Notes: generated by a model not told the origin, from the letters alone. A stretch of DNA of 64,000 nt from JASGKO01 sp049840595 (GCA_049840595.1 JASGKO010000042.1:186001-250000); one strand, 5' to 3'; positions 15,958 to 25,452 are shown, numbered from the stretch's first letter. Numbers and translations: made by a program.

Positions 15958-17793
15958 ATGAACTTGACGCGAGCCTTGAGCATCCAAAGCCAATGGCGGC
16001 GTCAGTTCGTGCCTGTATGGGGGCTGGCAATCCTGCTCGCCCTGCCGGGGTCCGAAGTTGCCTTCGCAAGGGATCAAAAGCCCTTCAGCGACCCCGCCCA
16101 ACAGGCCGACGCCTTTCCCGCGCGCATCGTTGCCACCGCGCCCGATCTTCAGCTCACCGCTGAGCGGGCCCGGCAAGCCGATGCGCTTTCGTCGTTCATT
16201 CTCGGCAATCTCGCCGAGGACGATGCGGAGGACGACACCGCGCTCGAGCAATTCCGCCACACCCTCGCGCTCGACCCCAAGCAAACTGATCTCGCGCTGA
16301 AGGTCGCCACTGAACTCACCCGGCGCGGCAATATCTCGGATGCGATCAACGTCCTGAAGGACAACCAGAAAGCCGTCGGCAAGGAAAACGCGACCGTGCA
16401 GCTCTTTCTCGCGGAGTTGTATTCCAAATACCTCAAGAAGGACGCGCTCGCGGTTAAATTTGCCGAAAAGGCGCTGGAACTGGAGCCCAATAATCAGGAC
16501 GCCTGCCTGGCGCTTTACCAGCTTTATGCCCAAACAGGCCGGGATCAGAAAGCGACGCAACTGCTGGACAAGGCGGCGCAGCTCAAGGACACAACGGCGA
16601 AATTCTGGATTCAACTCGGGCAGGTGCAGTCCCGCTTGACGATGAAGGATGACGGGACTACGACCCCCGACCATCTCGCCCGGCTGAACGAAACCTACCA
16701 GAAAGCGCTCGCCCTCGCCCCAAAAGACCCGGCGATTGTCGCCCGGGTGGCGGATTTTTACGTGGTCTCGAAGCAGATCAAGGACGCGATCCCCCTTTAC
16801 GAGCAGGTGGTGGCGATGCACTCCGACAGCGACGACGTCTCGGTGGTCAATGTGAAGGACAAGCTCGCCCGCTGCTATCGTGACAACGGGCAGCTCGACA
16901 AGGCGGTGGCACTGCTCCAGCAGGTCGTCGCCGATAATCCCGATCGCTACGACGCTTACGAGACGCTGGGCGAGCTCTACGAGCAGAAGGGCGACGAGGC
17001 CACCGCGCTCCTCACCTACGAACAATCGCTCAAGGTCGAGCCAAACCAGCCGCTCGCTTATCTGCGTCTCGCCGGTCTGGATCTCAAAAACCACCACACG
17101 GACGAGGCGGTAAAAATTCTCACCGATGCGCATGCGCGCTTCCCGGACCTCCCGCGAGTGACCTATTTCCTCGCGATGGCGCTCTCGCAGGCCAAGCAGA
17201 ACGCGATGGCGGTCTCGATGTTCGACGATGCCGAGCAGGCGGCGCAGGATACCCAGCAGGATCTGCTGGATGCGGAATTTTACTACTCCTACGGCGCAGC
17301 CGCGGAACAGGCGGGGCAGATCGACAAGGCGGTGAAGATGCTCAAGAAATCCATCGCCATGGACCCGGCCAACTCGGCCGAGGCGTGCAATTACCTGGGC
17401 TTCATGTGGGTGGACCGCAATCAAAAGCTGGACGAAGGCGGCGCGCTGATCAAACGAGCCCTGCAAATCGAGCCCGACAATCCCGCCTATCTGGACAGCT
17501 TGGGCTGGTACTATTACCGCAAGGGCCAGTACCCCGACGCCCTACCCCAACTCTTGAAGGCCGTCGATCGTCTGCAACCCGAGGACCCCGAGGTGGACGA
17601 ACACGTGGGCGACACCTACGACAAGCTCGGCGATACCCAGAAAGCGCTCACCTACTGGCAGCGCGCCACCGCGCTCGACCCCGATAACAAAGATCTCGCG
17701 GCCAAGGTGGCGAGCGCAAAGCAAAAGGCCGTCGCCAGCCCTACCGTCAGCCCCACAGCCGCGCCATCGGGCGGAAATAGCGCTCAGAATTAG
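15958..17793 (+). CDS. Exported TPR-repeat protein
   Basis: The product has 611 residues. A signal peptide is evident (RRQFVPVWGLAILLALPGSE, cleavage near VAFA). The mature part is almost entirely tetratricopeptide repeats, with the W-LG-Y-A-P spacing visible in segments such as YDAYETLGELYEQKGDEATA and PAYLDSLGWYYYRKGQYPDA, up to about residue 585. A Pro/Ser-rich tail follows. TPR arrays mediate protein-protein contacts; here the location would be periplasm or outer membrane, as in PilF/BamD-like or bacteriophage N4 receptor-like proteins. The partner is unknown. Confidence 0.85.
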   Translation: MNLTRALSIQSQWRRQFVPVWGLAILLALPGSEVAFARDQKPFSDPAQQADAFPARIVATAPDLQLTAERARQADALSSFILGNLAEDDAEDDTALEQFRHTLALDPKQTDLALKVATELTRRGNISDAINVLKDNQKAVGKENATVQLFLAELYSKYLKKDALAVKFAEKALELEPNNQDACLALYQLYAQTGRDQKATQLLDKAAQLKDTTAKFWIQLGQVQSRLTMKDDGTTTPDHLARLNETYQKALALAPKDPAIVARVADFYVVSKQIKDAIPLYEQVVAMHSDSDDVSVVNVKDKLARCYRDNGQLDKAVALLQQVVADNPDRYDAYETLGELYEQKGDEATALLTYEQSLKVEPNQPLAYLRLAGLDLKNHHTDEAVKILTDAHARFPDLPRVTYFLAMALSQAKQNAMAVSMFDDAEQAAQDTQQDLLDAEFYYSYGAAAEQAGQIDKAVKMLKKSIAMDPANSAEACNYLGFMWVDRNQKLDEGGALIKRALQIEPDNPAYLDSLGWYYYRKGQYPDALPQLLKAVDRLQPEDPEVDEHVGDTYDKLGDTQKALTYWQRATALDPDNKDLAAKVASAKQKAVASPTVSPTAAPSGGNSAQN

Positions 17794-17800
17794 CCCCCCA

Positions 17801-18394
17801 ATGCCCTTGGCATTTTTCATTTATGCAGGCACGGAACCGATCGAGCCCGGTCCCGGCGCTTATCGTACTGGAACCGAGATTATTCTCTACGATGCACCGT
17901 CGAGGGAGGCGGCTGAAAAATGGGCGCAGGCTTATGTCCGGGAAAATTTACTCGTGCCCCGACCGGATCATAAGCTCGCGTATCTGAACCTTCTTCCATT
18001 TCAAGACGAGATCCTTACTCCGACGGGGGAAAAGAAGATCGAATGGCCGTCCTTTGCCGAACATGTCAATGCCATGCGTGAGCAAGGTGGATATTCTCCC
18101 GAGCTCCATTCTTCCATGGGAATGACCCTTTCCAAGGACAGAAGCCCTCGGGAAACCGAGCGCCTCGACTTGGAATCCCTCAAACAATTGGTTTCAGATT
18201 TCGATCAATACAACTGGGACCCACAAAAGCCATCCTACTACGTGCTTTACTACGACCGCCGGGCAGTGATGGTCGAAGAAGTTAATCTATTCGTTGCGAT
18301 GGTACGTCATGGTCATGCCATCGTGAATCCCGAGGATCATCCGAAAAACATCCTGATCACCGCGTGGCCGGGAGCGCTGAAATACAACGAATAA
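17801..18394 (+). CDS. Hypothetical cytosolic protein
   Basis: The product has 197 residues with no signal peptide or membrane segment. It mixes Pro/Tyr-rich stretches (GTEPIEPGPGAYRTGTEIIL; KPSYYVLYYDRRAVMVEEVN). The start lies 7 bases after the TPR gene. I do not recognise the family. Confidence 0.6.
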   Translation: MPLAFFIYAGTEPIEPGPGAYRTGTEIILYDAPSREAAEKWAQAYVRENLLVPRPDHKLAYLNLLPFQDEILTPTGEKKIEWPSFAEHVNAMREQGGYSPELHSSMGMTLSKDRSPRETERLDLESLKQLVSDFDQYNWDPQKPSYYVLYYDRRAVMVEEVNLFVAMVRHGHAIVNPEDHPKNILITAWPGALKYNE

Positions 18395-18436
18395 TTTCCT
18401 TTACCCTGAAGCCGAGTTTTCAAACCCTTCTTAATT

Positions 18437-18820
18437 ATGCCCGGCATTGAAGAAACCGGCGTCCTCGACGCCATCGCCCACGATCCGAAGACCGACGAAA
18501 TTGTGCTCATCATGCAGGAGCAGCGCGAATGGAGCGGCGGCGATGAGCAGCTTTTCCAGCTCCAGGAAAAGCTGAACACCTACCTGTCCTTCGCCCTCGA
18601 TGGCGAGCTGGCCGAGGCCTTTCCACAAATGGCGGGCAAGAAGGTGCGCATCCAGCTCGACACGCCCAAGATGCCCGACGAGCGCACGCTCGATTTTCTC
18701 CAGAGCGTGTATGACCAGATCGCCCTGCAGGAAATCCGCTTCGAGCTCCACGTGACCGACGATGACTGCCCGCCCGGCGAAGGTGGCTGCGGCCACGGCT
18801 GCGGGTGCCACCACGGATAG
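18437..18820 (+). CDS. DUF6572-like protein with a Cys/His-rich tail
   Basis: The product has 127 residues. The N-terminal body (GVLDAIAHDPKTDEIVLIMQ, then FQLQEKLNTYLSFALDGELA) matches the pattern of the small DUF6572-type family, whose role is unknown. The end is distinctive: DDDCPPGEGGCGHGCGCHHG, with four Cys and three His in about 15 residues, probably a metal-binding tail. No partner is evident in the neighbourhood. Confidence 0.7.
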   Translation: MPGIEETGVLDAIAHDPKTDEIVLIMQEQREWSGGDEQLFQLQEKLNTYLSFALDGELAEAFPQMAGKKVRIQLDTPKMPDERTLDFLQSVYDQIALQEIRFELHVTDDDCPPGEGGCGHGCGCHHG

Positions 18821-18844
18821 GCACTTCTAAATTTGAACCGCGGC

Positions 18845-19085
18845 GGACGTGGCGAGCGCGGCGGGTTTTTAACTACGGAGAGCAGGGAGGGGAGGGAGTT
18901 TTTGTCCGCAGATTCACGCAGATTTCGCAGATTAAAATTCTTCCCTCCGTGCTCTCCGTATCCTCCGTAGTTTATTTCCCCAGCTCTTCGTGTCTTCGTG
19001 GTGAATCTCTTCCCCGCCGCGCTCGCCGCGTCCGCTGCGGTTAAAAAATCCCCCCTCCATCGTGCCTTCGTGGTGAAATCTCCCC
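18845..19085. repeat. Cluster of degenerate C/T-rich dispersed repeats
   Basis: The gap between the DUF6572-like gene and proS (338 bases) holds several copies of short phrases such as CTTCGTGTCTTCGTGGTGAA (19005-19010 area), CTCCGTGCTCTCCGTATCCT and TCGTGCCTTCGTGGTGAAAT, some inverted (ACGGAGAGCAGGGAGGGGAG). I see no gene here. Confidence 0.65.
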
Positions 19086-19158
19086 CAAAGCCGGATTGCA
19101 TTTCCCGTCCGGTTGGCGAAAGTGATCACCCTTTCCATACCAACTCACAGCGATTTTT

Positions 19159-20694
19159 ATGAGCGATCAAAAGACAGCGATTACCCCCACCCGGGCGCAG
19201 GATTTTCCCGAATGGTACCAGCAAGTGGTGCGTGCCGCCGATCTGGCGGAAAATAGCGACGTGCGCGGCTGCATGGTGATCAAGCCGTGGGGCTACGGGA
19301 TCTGGGAGCTCATGCAGCGCGGGCTGGACGGCATGTTCAAGGACACCGGACACAAGAACGCCTATTTCCCACTTTTCATCCCCCTCTCCTATCTCGCGAA
19401 GGAAGCCGAGCACGTGGAAGGCTTCGCCAAGGAATGCGCCGTGGTCACTCATCATCGCCTCGAAGCCGATGGCAAGGGTGGCCTGCGTCCCGCCCCGGCG
19501 GCGGAATTGACTGAGCCGCTCGTGGTGCGTCCGACCAGCGAGACGATCATCGGAGCCAGCTTTGCCAAGTGGGTACAGTCCTATCGCGACCTGCCGATTC
19601 TGATCAACCAGTGGGCCAACGTGGTCCGCTGGGAAATGCGGCCCCGCGTTTTCCTGCGCACCGCGGAGTTTCTCTGGCAGGAAGGCCACACCGCGCACGA
19701 GACCGACAAGGAGGCGATGGTGGAGACCGAGCAGATGCTGCGCGTGTATGAAAAGTTCGCCAAGGAATGGCTCGCGATCCCGGTTTTCTGCGGACAGAAG
19801 AGCGAAAGCGAACGCTTCCCCGGCGCGGTGGAGACGCTCTGCATCGAGGCGATGGTGCAGGATCGCAAGGCCATCCAGGCCGGCACCTCCCACTTCCTCG
19901 GCCAGAACTTTGCCAAGGCGAGCGGCATTCAATTTGTCTCCCGCGAGAACAAGCAGGAACACGCCTGGACGACAAGCTGGGGCTCCAGCACCCGCCTCAT
20001 CGGCACGCTGATCATGACCCATGCGGACGACGACGGCATGATCATCCCGCCCCGGATCGCCCCGTCGCAAATTGTCATCCTGCCGGTCACACCGAAGCCC
20101 GATACCCGCGAGGCGGTGATCGAAGCGGCGCGCAAGCTGGCGGCGGAACTGAAGACCGTGCGTTTCCAGGGCGAGCCGCTCCGGGTGGAAGTGGACGAGC
20201 GCGACCTCGGCGGCGGCACGAAGAACTGGGAATGGATCAAAAAAGGCGTGCCGGTGCGCGTCGAGCTCGGGCCGCGCGATCTGGAGAAAGGCTCCGTCGC
20301 CGTCAGCCGTCGCGACAAGGGACTCAAGGAAAAGCAATTCCTCGCCAATGCCGAGTTTGTCGGCGGGGTCGAGGCGCTGCTGCAGGAGATCCAGGATGCA
20401 CTCTACCAGCGCGCTTTGGAGTTCCGCGACGCCAACCTGAAGGTCATCGACTCCAAGGAGGATTTCTACGCCTTCTTCACCGCGCAGAATGCCGACAAGC
20501 CGGAAATCCACGGTGGTTTTGCCTACGCCCACTGGAACGGCTCGAAGGAAGTCGAGGAACGGATCAAGACCGATCTCAAGGTGACGATCCGTTGCATTCC
20601 GTCCTACGAGGCCGGGCTTCCCGCCGAGGCGGGAGTCTGCCCTTTCTCCGGCGAGCCAAGCTCCCGCCGCGTGATCTGGGCAAAGAGCTACTAA
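19159..20694 (+). CDS. proS: Prolyl-tRNA synthetase, archaeal/eukaryotic type
   Basis: The product has 511 residues, short for a bacterial ProRS because it lacks the inserted editing domain. Class II motifs are clear: motif 2 NVVRWEMRPRVFLRTAEFLW, motif 3 TSWGSSTRLIGTLIMTHAD, then the anticodon-binding domain (QIVILPVTPKPDTREAVIEA) and the type-specific C-terminal domain with CxxxF-type ending (EAGVCPFSGEPSSRRVIWAK). It charges tRNA-Pro. Archaeal-type ProRS occurs in several bacterial phyla. No frame break is seen. Confidence 0.95.
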   Translation: MSDQKTAITPTRAQDFPEWYQQVVRAADLAENSDVRGCMVIKPWGYGIWELMQRGLDGMFKDTGHKNAYFPLFIPLSYLAKEAEHVEGFAKECAVVTHHRLEADGKGGLRPAPAAELTEPLVVRPTSETIIGASFAKWVQSYRDLPILINQWANVVRWEMRPRVFLRTAEFLWQEGHTAHETDKEAMVETEQMLRVYEKFAKEWLAIPVFCGQKSESERFPGAVETLCIEAMVQDRKAIQAGTSHFLGQNFAKASGIQFVSRENKQEHAWTTSWGSSTRLIGTLIMTHADDDGMIIPPRIAPSQIVILPVTPKPDTREAVIEAARKLAAELKTVRFQGEPLRVEVDERDLGGGTKNWEWIKKGVPVRVELGPRDLEKGSVAVSRRDKGLKEKQFLANAEFVGGVEALLQEIQDALYQRALEFRDANLKVIDSKEDFYAFFTAQNADKPEIHGGFAYAHWNGSKEVEERIKTDLKVTIRCIPSYEAGLPAEAGVCPFSGEPSSRRVIWAKSY

Positions 20695-20762
20695 GCCTTA
20701 CGCTTGAAGGATTTACCCTTCGCCTCTCGAAGGAACGACCTGACGCGATTCTGGAAACCGGA

Positions 20763-20860
20763 ATTTAGACAGGCTGAGCAGAATTTACAGGATGAATAAG
20801 TGTTTTTGGGGGATTCGGCATTTCCGCCGTCCTGTTCATCTTGTTCATCCTGTCTAAAAA
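20763..20860. repeat. Dispersed 'ACAGGATGAACAAGATGAACAGG' type inverted repeat
   Basis: TTTAGACAGGCTGAGCAG with TTACAGGATGAAT at the left faces TTCATCTTGTTCATCCTG ending in TCTAAA at the right, forming an imperfect inverted repeat about 98 bases long between proS and the next convergent gene. Confidence 0.55.
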
Positions 20861-20934
20861 CTCTCTCTTCGAGCGCGCCGTTTTCCCCGACGTCCCACAG
20901 CGCCGAGCAGGATGAATCGCAGTTACTCGTCGGC

Positions 20935-22488
20935 CTAGTTGTTCACCACCGTCGGCGTCGAAATCGTCACGCCACCTGTCGCTGTCGGCCCTTTGAAATA
21001 GCCCGCTCCCTGGTCCATCTGCTGGATCACGCCTTTGAACGTCGTCGGCATCTTCGCATTCGGCATCAAAAACGACCCGGAGAAACTCCCGGTTGCCTGA
21101 TTGATCACCAGTTTCAAATGGTCGTCGCCCGGATCAGTCACCGTCACTTTGCCGTTCGTCGCAAGGGTCACGCCATGAGTGATCGAGCTGGATAATCCGC
21201 CCCCACTGAGCACCACGGAATAACTCCCCGCCGCCAAAGCCGGAGCCGCCAAGGGTGCCGCGCCAAAGTTCACGCTCGTGCTGAAGCCGCCTAGATAAAG
21301 TCCCGTCTTCACCGCGGGCTTGGTCCAGGCCAGCGTGCTGGCAAGATCGGACGTCGAATGCTGGCGAAAAACAAGCTGTCCGCTGAGGCTGCCCTTTTTG
21401 GCGTAGAGCGGCAGATTCAGGCTGATCACGCCGTAAGCCTGCTTCGCCGTCGCATGCACTGCGGTGCCATCGCCGAGGTGACCATTGAGCGTGACCTTAC
21501 CGGAGGCCTTCACCGTCAACACCAGTTCTCCGTAGCCCTGCGGCAGGTTGGAATCCGAGGGGACATCGATGATCGCCGTATAGCGCCCGGCAAAGGTGGG
21601 GAAGGCCACGGCCAGCCCGCGCAGGGTCGCGGTGGTATTCGTGAAGACGGTCGCGTTGATCGTAGTCTGCAGGATCGGATCATATTCCCCCACCGTGCCC
21701 GAGCCTTCGGAGATGATGAACAGGTGCCCGGCGGCATCCAGCACCAGGCTGGTCGGCTTATTCAGTCCGGGCACGATCGAGGAATAAACGAGGACGCCAT
21801 TGAAGGAATCATACATCGTCACCGCGTTGGCATTTGGCCGGGAGACGTAAAGCCGCCCGCTGCCATCCGCCACCATGCCCCCGATGCCGTCGGAGTTGCC
21901 AACCGTCAGGTAATTGGCCGTGATCAAATCGCCGGTCGTGACGTTGTACTGGCTCACGATCGTATTGGCATTGGCCGACTTGCCGTCCGCGACCAGCAGG
22001 TTGCCGCCGCCATCCATCGAAATGACCAGCGTATCCCCGGCGCTGGCAGCGTTGACATTGATCGTCAGCAGCAGTGCCCCGGTGGTAGCGTTGTATTTGC
22101 GCACGGTCGCATCGCTCGGGCTGGCGACGTAGAGATTGTTGCCATCCAGCATCGCCGGGCCGGATTGGGTGAGTTGCGCCAGGGCGGAATTAATCGCCTT
22201 GCCGGTGCTCAAATGGTAAACGCCGATCTCGCCGCTGGCCGAATCGGAGGTAAACAACCGGGTGCTGCCCTGGAGGGCGAAGCCGATGGTGGCACTCGAG
22301 GTAGGACCCACGGAATCCTTGATCACGCTGCCGCTCAAGTAATCGTATTCCCCGATCGTGAAAGTGCCATCGCTATTGGCCGATTGCCCCACGTAGATCT
22401 GGGCTTTCGCGCCGGTGAGAGAGAGGAGGCAGGCGCAGGCAGCCAGCCCACCTCGAAAGAGACCGGAGAAAAATGTTTTGTTCATCAT
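20935..22488 (-). CDS. Secreted NHL-like beta-propeller protein
   Basis: The product has 517 residues with an N-terminal signal peptide (GGLAACACLLSLTGAKAQ). Residues about 30-300 contain repeated propeller-like blades such as GPAMLDGNNLYVASPSDATV, GGNLLVADGKSANANTIVSQ and KPTSLVLDAAGHLFIISEGS, resembling NHL/SMP-30 repeats. Residues about 305-500 form a beta-rich domain (GRYTAIIDVPSD..., GSYSVVLSGGGLSSSITHGV) that recurs in Verrucomicrobiota secreted proteins. The function is unknown; an extracellular binding or structural protein is likely. Confidence 0.7.
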   Translation of the reverse strand: MMNKTFFSGLFRGGLAACACLLSLTGAKAQIYVGQSANSDGTFTIGEYDYLSGSVIKDSVGPTSSATIGFALQGSTRLFTSDSASGEIGVYHLSTGKAINSALAQLTQSGPAMLDGNNLYVASPSDATVRKYNATTGALLLTINVNAASAGDTLVISMDGGGNLLVADGKSANANTIVSQYNVTTGDLITANYLTVGNSDGIGGMVADGSGRLYVSRPNANAVTMYDSFNGVLVYSSIVPGLNKPTSLVLDAAGHLFIISEGSGTVGEYDPILQTTINATVFTNTTATLRGLAVAFPTFAGRYTAIIDVPSDSNLPQGYGELVLTVKASGKVTLNGHLGDGTAVHATAKQAYGVISLNLPLYAKKGSLSGQLVFRQHSTSDLASTLAWTKPAVKTGLYLGGFSTSVNFGAAPLAAPALAAGSYSVVLSGGGLSSSITHGVTLATNGKVTVTDPGDDHLKLVINQATGSFSGSFLMPNAKMPTTFKGVIQQMDQGAGYFKGPTATGGVTISTPTVVNN

Positions 22489-22609
22489 AGGATTCCTTGC
22501 GGGATTAAAAGACTCAGTTCCGCACCCGAGACCGATCCGTTCTGAAAGATTGCCCCAGGGAGAGCAAATCTGAAATGCCGGAAGCGAAAGCTTTCGCGCG
22601 AAAAAGAAC

Positions 22610-23071
22610 TTATCGTGCAGTGAAATGGCCGTCCCCGGCGATTTTCTCCAGTTCCTTGATAAAAGCAGTCGGGCCGCCCTCGATATAACCGAAAATCTGC
22701 CCCAGCTTCTTCCCCTCGGAATCCGTCAATACCGCCACCGGCAGGTCCAGAACGCCGTATTGCGCCTGAAGCTTCGCATTTTGCTGCTTAACGGCCTCGG
22801 CCTGTGGTGAACGCAGGGGGAAGTCCACTTTCACAAGAATGAGATGTTTCGTGGCATATTCTTCAAAAGTGGTGGTGGAATAGACTTCTTTTTCCAATTG
22901 ATTACAGGGAGCACACCAGTCCGAGCCCATGAAATTCAGCAGCAAGAGCTTTTTCTCATTTTTGGCAGTAATCACCGCGGCTGAGTAATCTTCAGTCCAG
23001 CCTGCCATGGCAGGAAGGACCAGAGAAAACACACTGAGTAGCAAAAAGATGAGCTTGGCACGCTTGAACAT
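22610..23071 (-). CDS. Exported thioredoxin-like protein
   Basis: The product has 153 residues from ATG 23071 (an upstream ATG at 23119 would put 16 charged residues before the signal peptide). The signal peptide is LIFLLLSVFSLVLPAMAG. The thioredoxin_7-type core has the active-site WCAPC in LLLNFMGSDWCAPCNQLEKE and a cis-Pro (VLDLPVAVLTD). Acts as a periplasmic disulfide reductase or chaperone. Confidence 0.85.
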   Translation of the reverse strand: MFKRAKLIFLLLSVFSLVLPAMAGWTEDYSAAVITAKNEKKLLLLNFMGSDWCAPCNQLEKEVYSTTTFEEYATKHLILVKVDFPLRSPQAEAVKQQNAKLQAQYGVLDLPVAVLTDSEGKKLGQIFGYIEGGPTAFIKELEKIAGDGHFTAR

Positions 23072-23200
23072 CGCCCAGAAACTAGCTGGGAGACGGTCGG
23101 TCGCAAGTTTGGAAGGCAAATCACCGCCCGGAAAATTTTAATTTTGAGAAAAACTATAATTTCCATAGAAGCTGGCAAGCAGGCTGCTTATAGGATTCTC

Positions 23201-23613
23201 ATGACAACTGCTGAATACTTACCCGCCCAGGAATCCGCCCACCGCGCGGAGGAGAAGATGGAAACGGCCGATCATGCGCCCACCTGCTATTCGGTGACCA
23301 TCTTTACCCAGCGCTGGAAGGAAGTGCGCGATTTCTACGTCGATATCGTCGGCGCCCGGGTGATCAGCGAACGCACCGAGCGCTACTGCGAAATGGAAGC
23401 CTCGGCGGCCTGCCGATCTGCCTGCGCAAGTCGGAGTTCGGCGAAACGGTCAGCTACTTCCATCTCTACGTGTCGCTCAAGAACCGCGCGCCGGTGCTCA
23501 ACGAACTGCGCAAGCGCGGCATCATCGTCACCACCGTCGGCCCTTACACAAATTTCCGCGATCCCGAAGGCCGCGTGATCAAGCTCTCGGAAGCGAAGAC
23601 GCTGGTGGCTTGA
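23201..23613 (+). CDS. Glyoxalase/VOC-family protein, one frame break
   Basis: The first frame gives CYSVTIFTQRWKEVRDFYVD and VGARVISERTERYCEMEAS. After a break near 23400-23407 the protein continues as GGLPICLRKSEFGETVSYFH, NELRKRGIIVTTVGPYTNFR and DPEGRVIKLSE. The first beta-alpha-beta-beta module and the C-terminal 'F-x-D-P-x-G' strand are typical VOC features. Total about 137 residues. The substrate is unknown; DPEGRVIKL carries the usual glutamate position poorly, so metal catalysis is uncertain. The break is probably an assembly deletion. Confidence 0.75.
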
Positions 23614-23628
23614 AATAGTTTTTCGAAA

Positions 23629-23673
23629 GCCCCCGACGGGGGCGATCCTCCCAGCCCGGGGCAACGCCCCGGG
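23629..23673. terminator. Two strong GC hairpins after the VOC gene
   Basis: GCCCCC-GAC-GGGGGC (23629-23643) and CCCGGGGC-AAC-GCCCCGGG (23655-23673) are perfect inverted repeats. The second resembles a dispersed repetitive palindrome of many genomes and may end transcription. Confidence 0.6.
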
Positions 23674-23749
23674 GGTTGATTACGGGCCTTCAGCCCTTCA
23701 TTTTTGGAGCCGTAGAATCGTTCGATGCATCCGGTCAGCCTTCCATCTC

Positions 23750-23785
23750 CTTCGTGTGCTTCGTGTCTTCGTGGTAAAATTCCCC
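23750..23785. repeat. Dispersed 'CTTCGTGTCTTCGTGGT' repeat copy
   Basis: The copy reads CTTCGTGTGCTTCGTGTCTT then CGTGGTAAAATTCCCC, in the gap between the VOC and MOSC genes. Confidence 0.55.
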
Positions 23786-23806
23786 ACTCCATTTGGGGAC
23801 CTCTCG

Positions 23807-24265
23807 TTACTTCCCTACCGAAAGAACCCCGCTGGTAAGAATCCTCGCGCGGAGACCCCCACGCCCCTGAAGCAGCGCCTCGGCCCCCTCGGCAAAGGCG
23901 TGGTTCATCCACGAACAGGGCTTTGACTCGCCGGTGCCCATGAAACGCACCCCCTGCACTTCAAATTCCTGCCCGATCAGCGTATTCAAATCGACTCCGC
24001 GCACGATCACGTTGCGTCGGAAGGCTTCGGGCCCGCGATCACTCACCTGCAACCGTTCACAGAGCTCTTCATAAACCTCGCCGGAGAAAAAGGTGATCTG
24101 CCCCTTGTAATCGGGCTTGAAGTCGTAGAAACGGTCGCCCTTGATCCCGGACCCGGCCACGCACTCGATCTCGCGCTGCTCCAGCGCAGGATGCGTCCCG
24201 GCCTCCAGACCATGGCGCCCAAAAAAATTGTGGCCCGGGGAAATGTAGAGGTGCTCAATTTTCAT
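23807..24265 (-). CDS. MOSC-domain protein
   Basis: The product has 152 residues, a stand-alone MOSC domain. Signatures include GIKGDRFYDFKPDYKGQITF, RRNVIVRGVDLNTLIGQEFE and the conserved Cys in MGTGESKPCSWMNHAFAEGA, the residue that ligates molybdenum or carries sulfur in MOSC proteins. Members transfer sulfur or bind molybdenum cofactor; the substrate here is unknown. The start is divergent from the next secreted protein. Confidence 0.85.
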   Translation of the reverse strand: MKIEHLYISPGHNFFGRHGLEAGTHPALEQREIECVAGSGIKGDRFYDFKPDYKGQITFFSGEVYEELCERLQVSDRGPEAFRRNVIVRGVDLNTLIGQEFEVQGVRFMGTGESKPCSWMNHAFAEGAEALLQGRGGLRARILTSGVLSVGK

Positions 24266-24378
24266 CGCGAATGGTTCTTCAATTTATACGACAAAACCAG
24301 CCTGTCATCGATCAGCTGTCACCAGTCTGAAACAGGGTATTCATTGACGCATCCGCGCATCCTGTTGAGAGTGTCGGC

Positions 24379-24918
24379 ATGATTCGTCCCTTTGTCTTCA
24401 CCTTTCTGGCCCTGTTTCTCGGGATTGCGAGTATTTCTCATGCCGAGGACTTCAAAAAGACCACTTCTCCCGACGCACTGAAAAAATACCTGCCCATCGC
24501 GCCCGAGGGCTGGAAAGTGATCAATGTCTCTTCGCAGAATGACGTCATTTCCAAGGCGCCGGTCACGACGTCGCAGTGCCGCTATGTGCAATCCGACGCC
24601 AAGAACGCGGATCCGGATATCCGCGTGGACTTGCAGATCAACGACTGGGGCAATCGTCCCGAAGCGCTGCGCCGCATGATCCGCATCTGGGCCGTTACGA
24701 ACGAGACGGACAAGGATACCGACAGCTATGTGCATGGCACGATCGTGGCGGGCTATCCGGCCCAGGAATCCTACGACAAGGCCAGCAACACTCATTCGCT
24801 GGTCATCATCGTGGGCGGTCGCTACTGCATCAATCTCGACGTTTACAACCGACCGAAAGACGCGCTGCTACTGTGGCTGGACCGGATTGACCTGAAATCT
24901 CTCGCCACCTTGCAATGA
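24379..24918 (+). CDS. Secreted hypothetical protein
   Basis: The product has 179 residues with a signal peptide (FVFTFLALFLGIASISHAED). The mature part has alternating strands and helices (GWKVINVSSQNDVISKAPVT; NTHSLVIIVGGRYCINLDVY). The family is not recognised. The stop overlaps the start of the DCC-family gene (ATGA), suggesting co-translation. Confidence 0.65.
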   Translation: MIRPFVFTFLALFLGIASISHAEDFKKTTSPDALKKYLPIAPEGWKVINVSSQNDVISKAPVTTSQCRYVQSDAKNADPDIRVDLQINDWGNRPEALRRMIRIWAVTNETDKDTDSYVHGTIVAGYPAQESYDKASNTHSLVIIVGGRYCINLDVYNRPKDALLLWLDRIDLKSLATLQ

Positions 24919-25337
24919 GTGAGCCCCCGCCGCCCTTGCTCGTGCTTTACGACGGGGAGTGCGGCCTCTGCCAGTGGGGGATTCGCCGACTGGTAAAATG
25001 GGATCGGAGGGGGCGGCTGCGTTTTGCGCCGCTCCAGGGGGAAACCGCAGCCCGGGTGCTGAGCCGGCAGGCTGGACTGGATGGAATCAAGAGCGTGCTG
25101 TTTGTGAAAACGGAAGCGGATGGGAGCCAGCAGGTGTGGAAAAAATCCGCGGCGGTGCTGCGCGCAATCGGATATTGCGGAGCGGTGGCCCGGCTGGCCG
25201 GTGTGCTTCTTTTGGTCCCCGCGTTTCTGCGGGATCTTGTTTACGATTTCATCGCCCGGCGACGCTATCGCTGGTGTGGGAAGGATGATTCCTGTCCAAT
25301 TCCCGCGCCTGGGATGCGAGAGCGGTTTTTGCCGTAG
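24915..25337 (+). CDS. DCC-family (DUF393) thiol-disulfide oxidoreductase-like protein
   Basis: The product has 140 residues. The N-terminal LVLYDGECGLCQWGIRRLVK holds the DxxCxxC motif that names the family; further family features are LRFAPLQGETAARVL and the C-terminal RYRWCGKDDSCPIP. It is a predicted thiol-redox protein with one hydrophobic helix (VARLAGVLLLVPAFLRDLVY) that may contact the membrane. It is co-translated with the secreted protein upstream. Confidence 0.85.
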   Translation: MSEPPPPLLVLYDGECGLCQWGIRRLVKWDRRGRLRFAPLQGETAARVLSRQAGLDGIKSVLFVKTEADGSQQVWKKSAAVLRAIGYCGAVARLAGVLLLVPAFLRDLVYDFIARRRYRWCGKDDSCPIPAPGMRERFLP

Positions 25338-25389
25338 CGGTTTCGCTGCAAAAAATAATGCGCCGATGCCGTTGGAGATCACACCGCGC

Positions 25390-25437
25390 TCCCAACGCAG
25401 AAAAATTTGTGCCTCCTCGACGTTGCTCGGGATGACT
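25390..25437 (-). repeat. Degenerate copy of the 'GTCACCCCGAGCGAAGCCGAGG' repeat
   Basis: Read on the minus strand, this stretch aligns with the better-preserved copies at 33142-33193 and 40731-40783 (shared core: CGAGC...GAGG...CAAAT/TTTCTGCGT). It separates two convergent genes. Confidence 0.55.
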
Positions 25438-25452
25438 TTTCGGAAGGCCACG

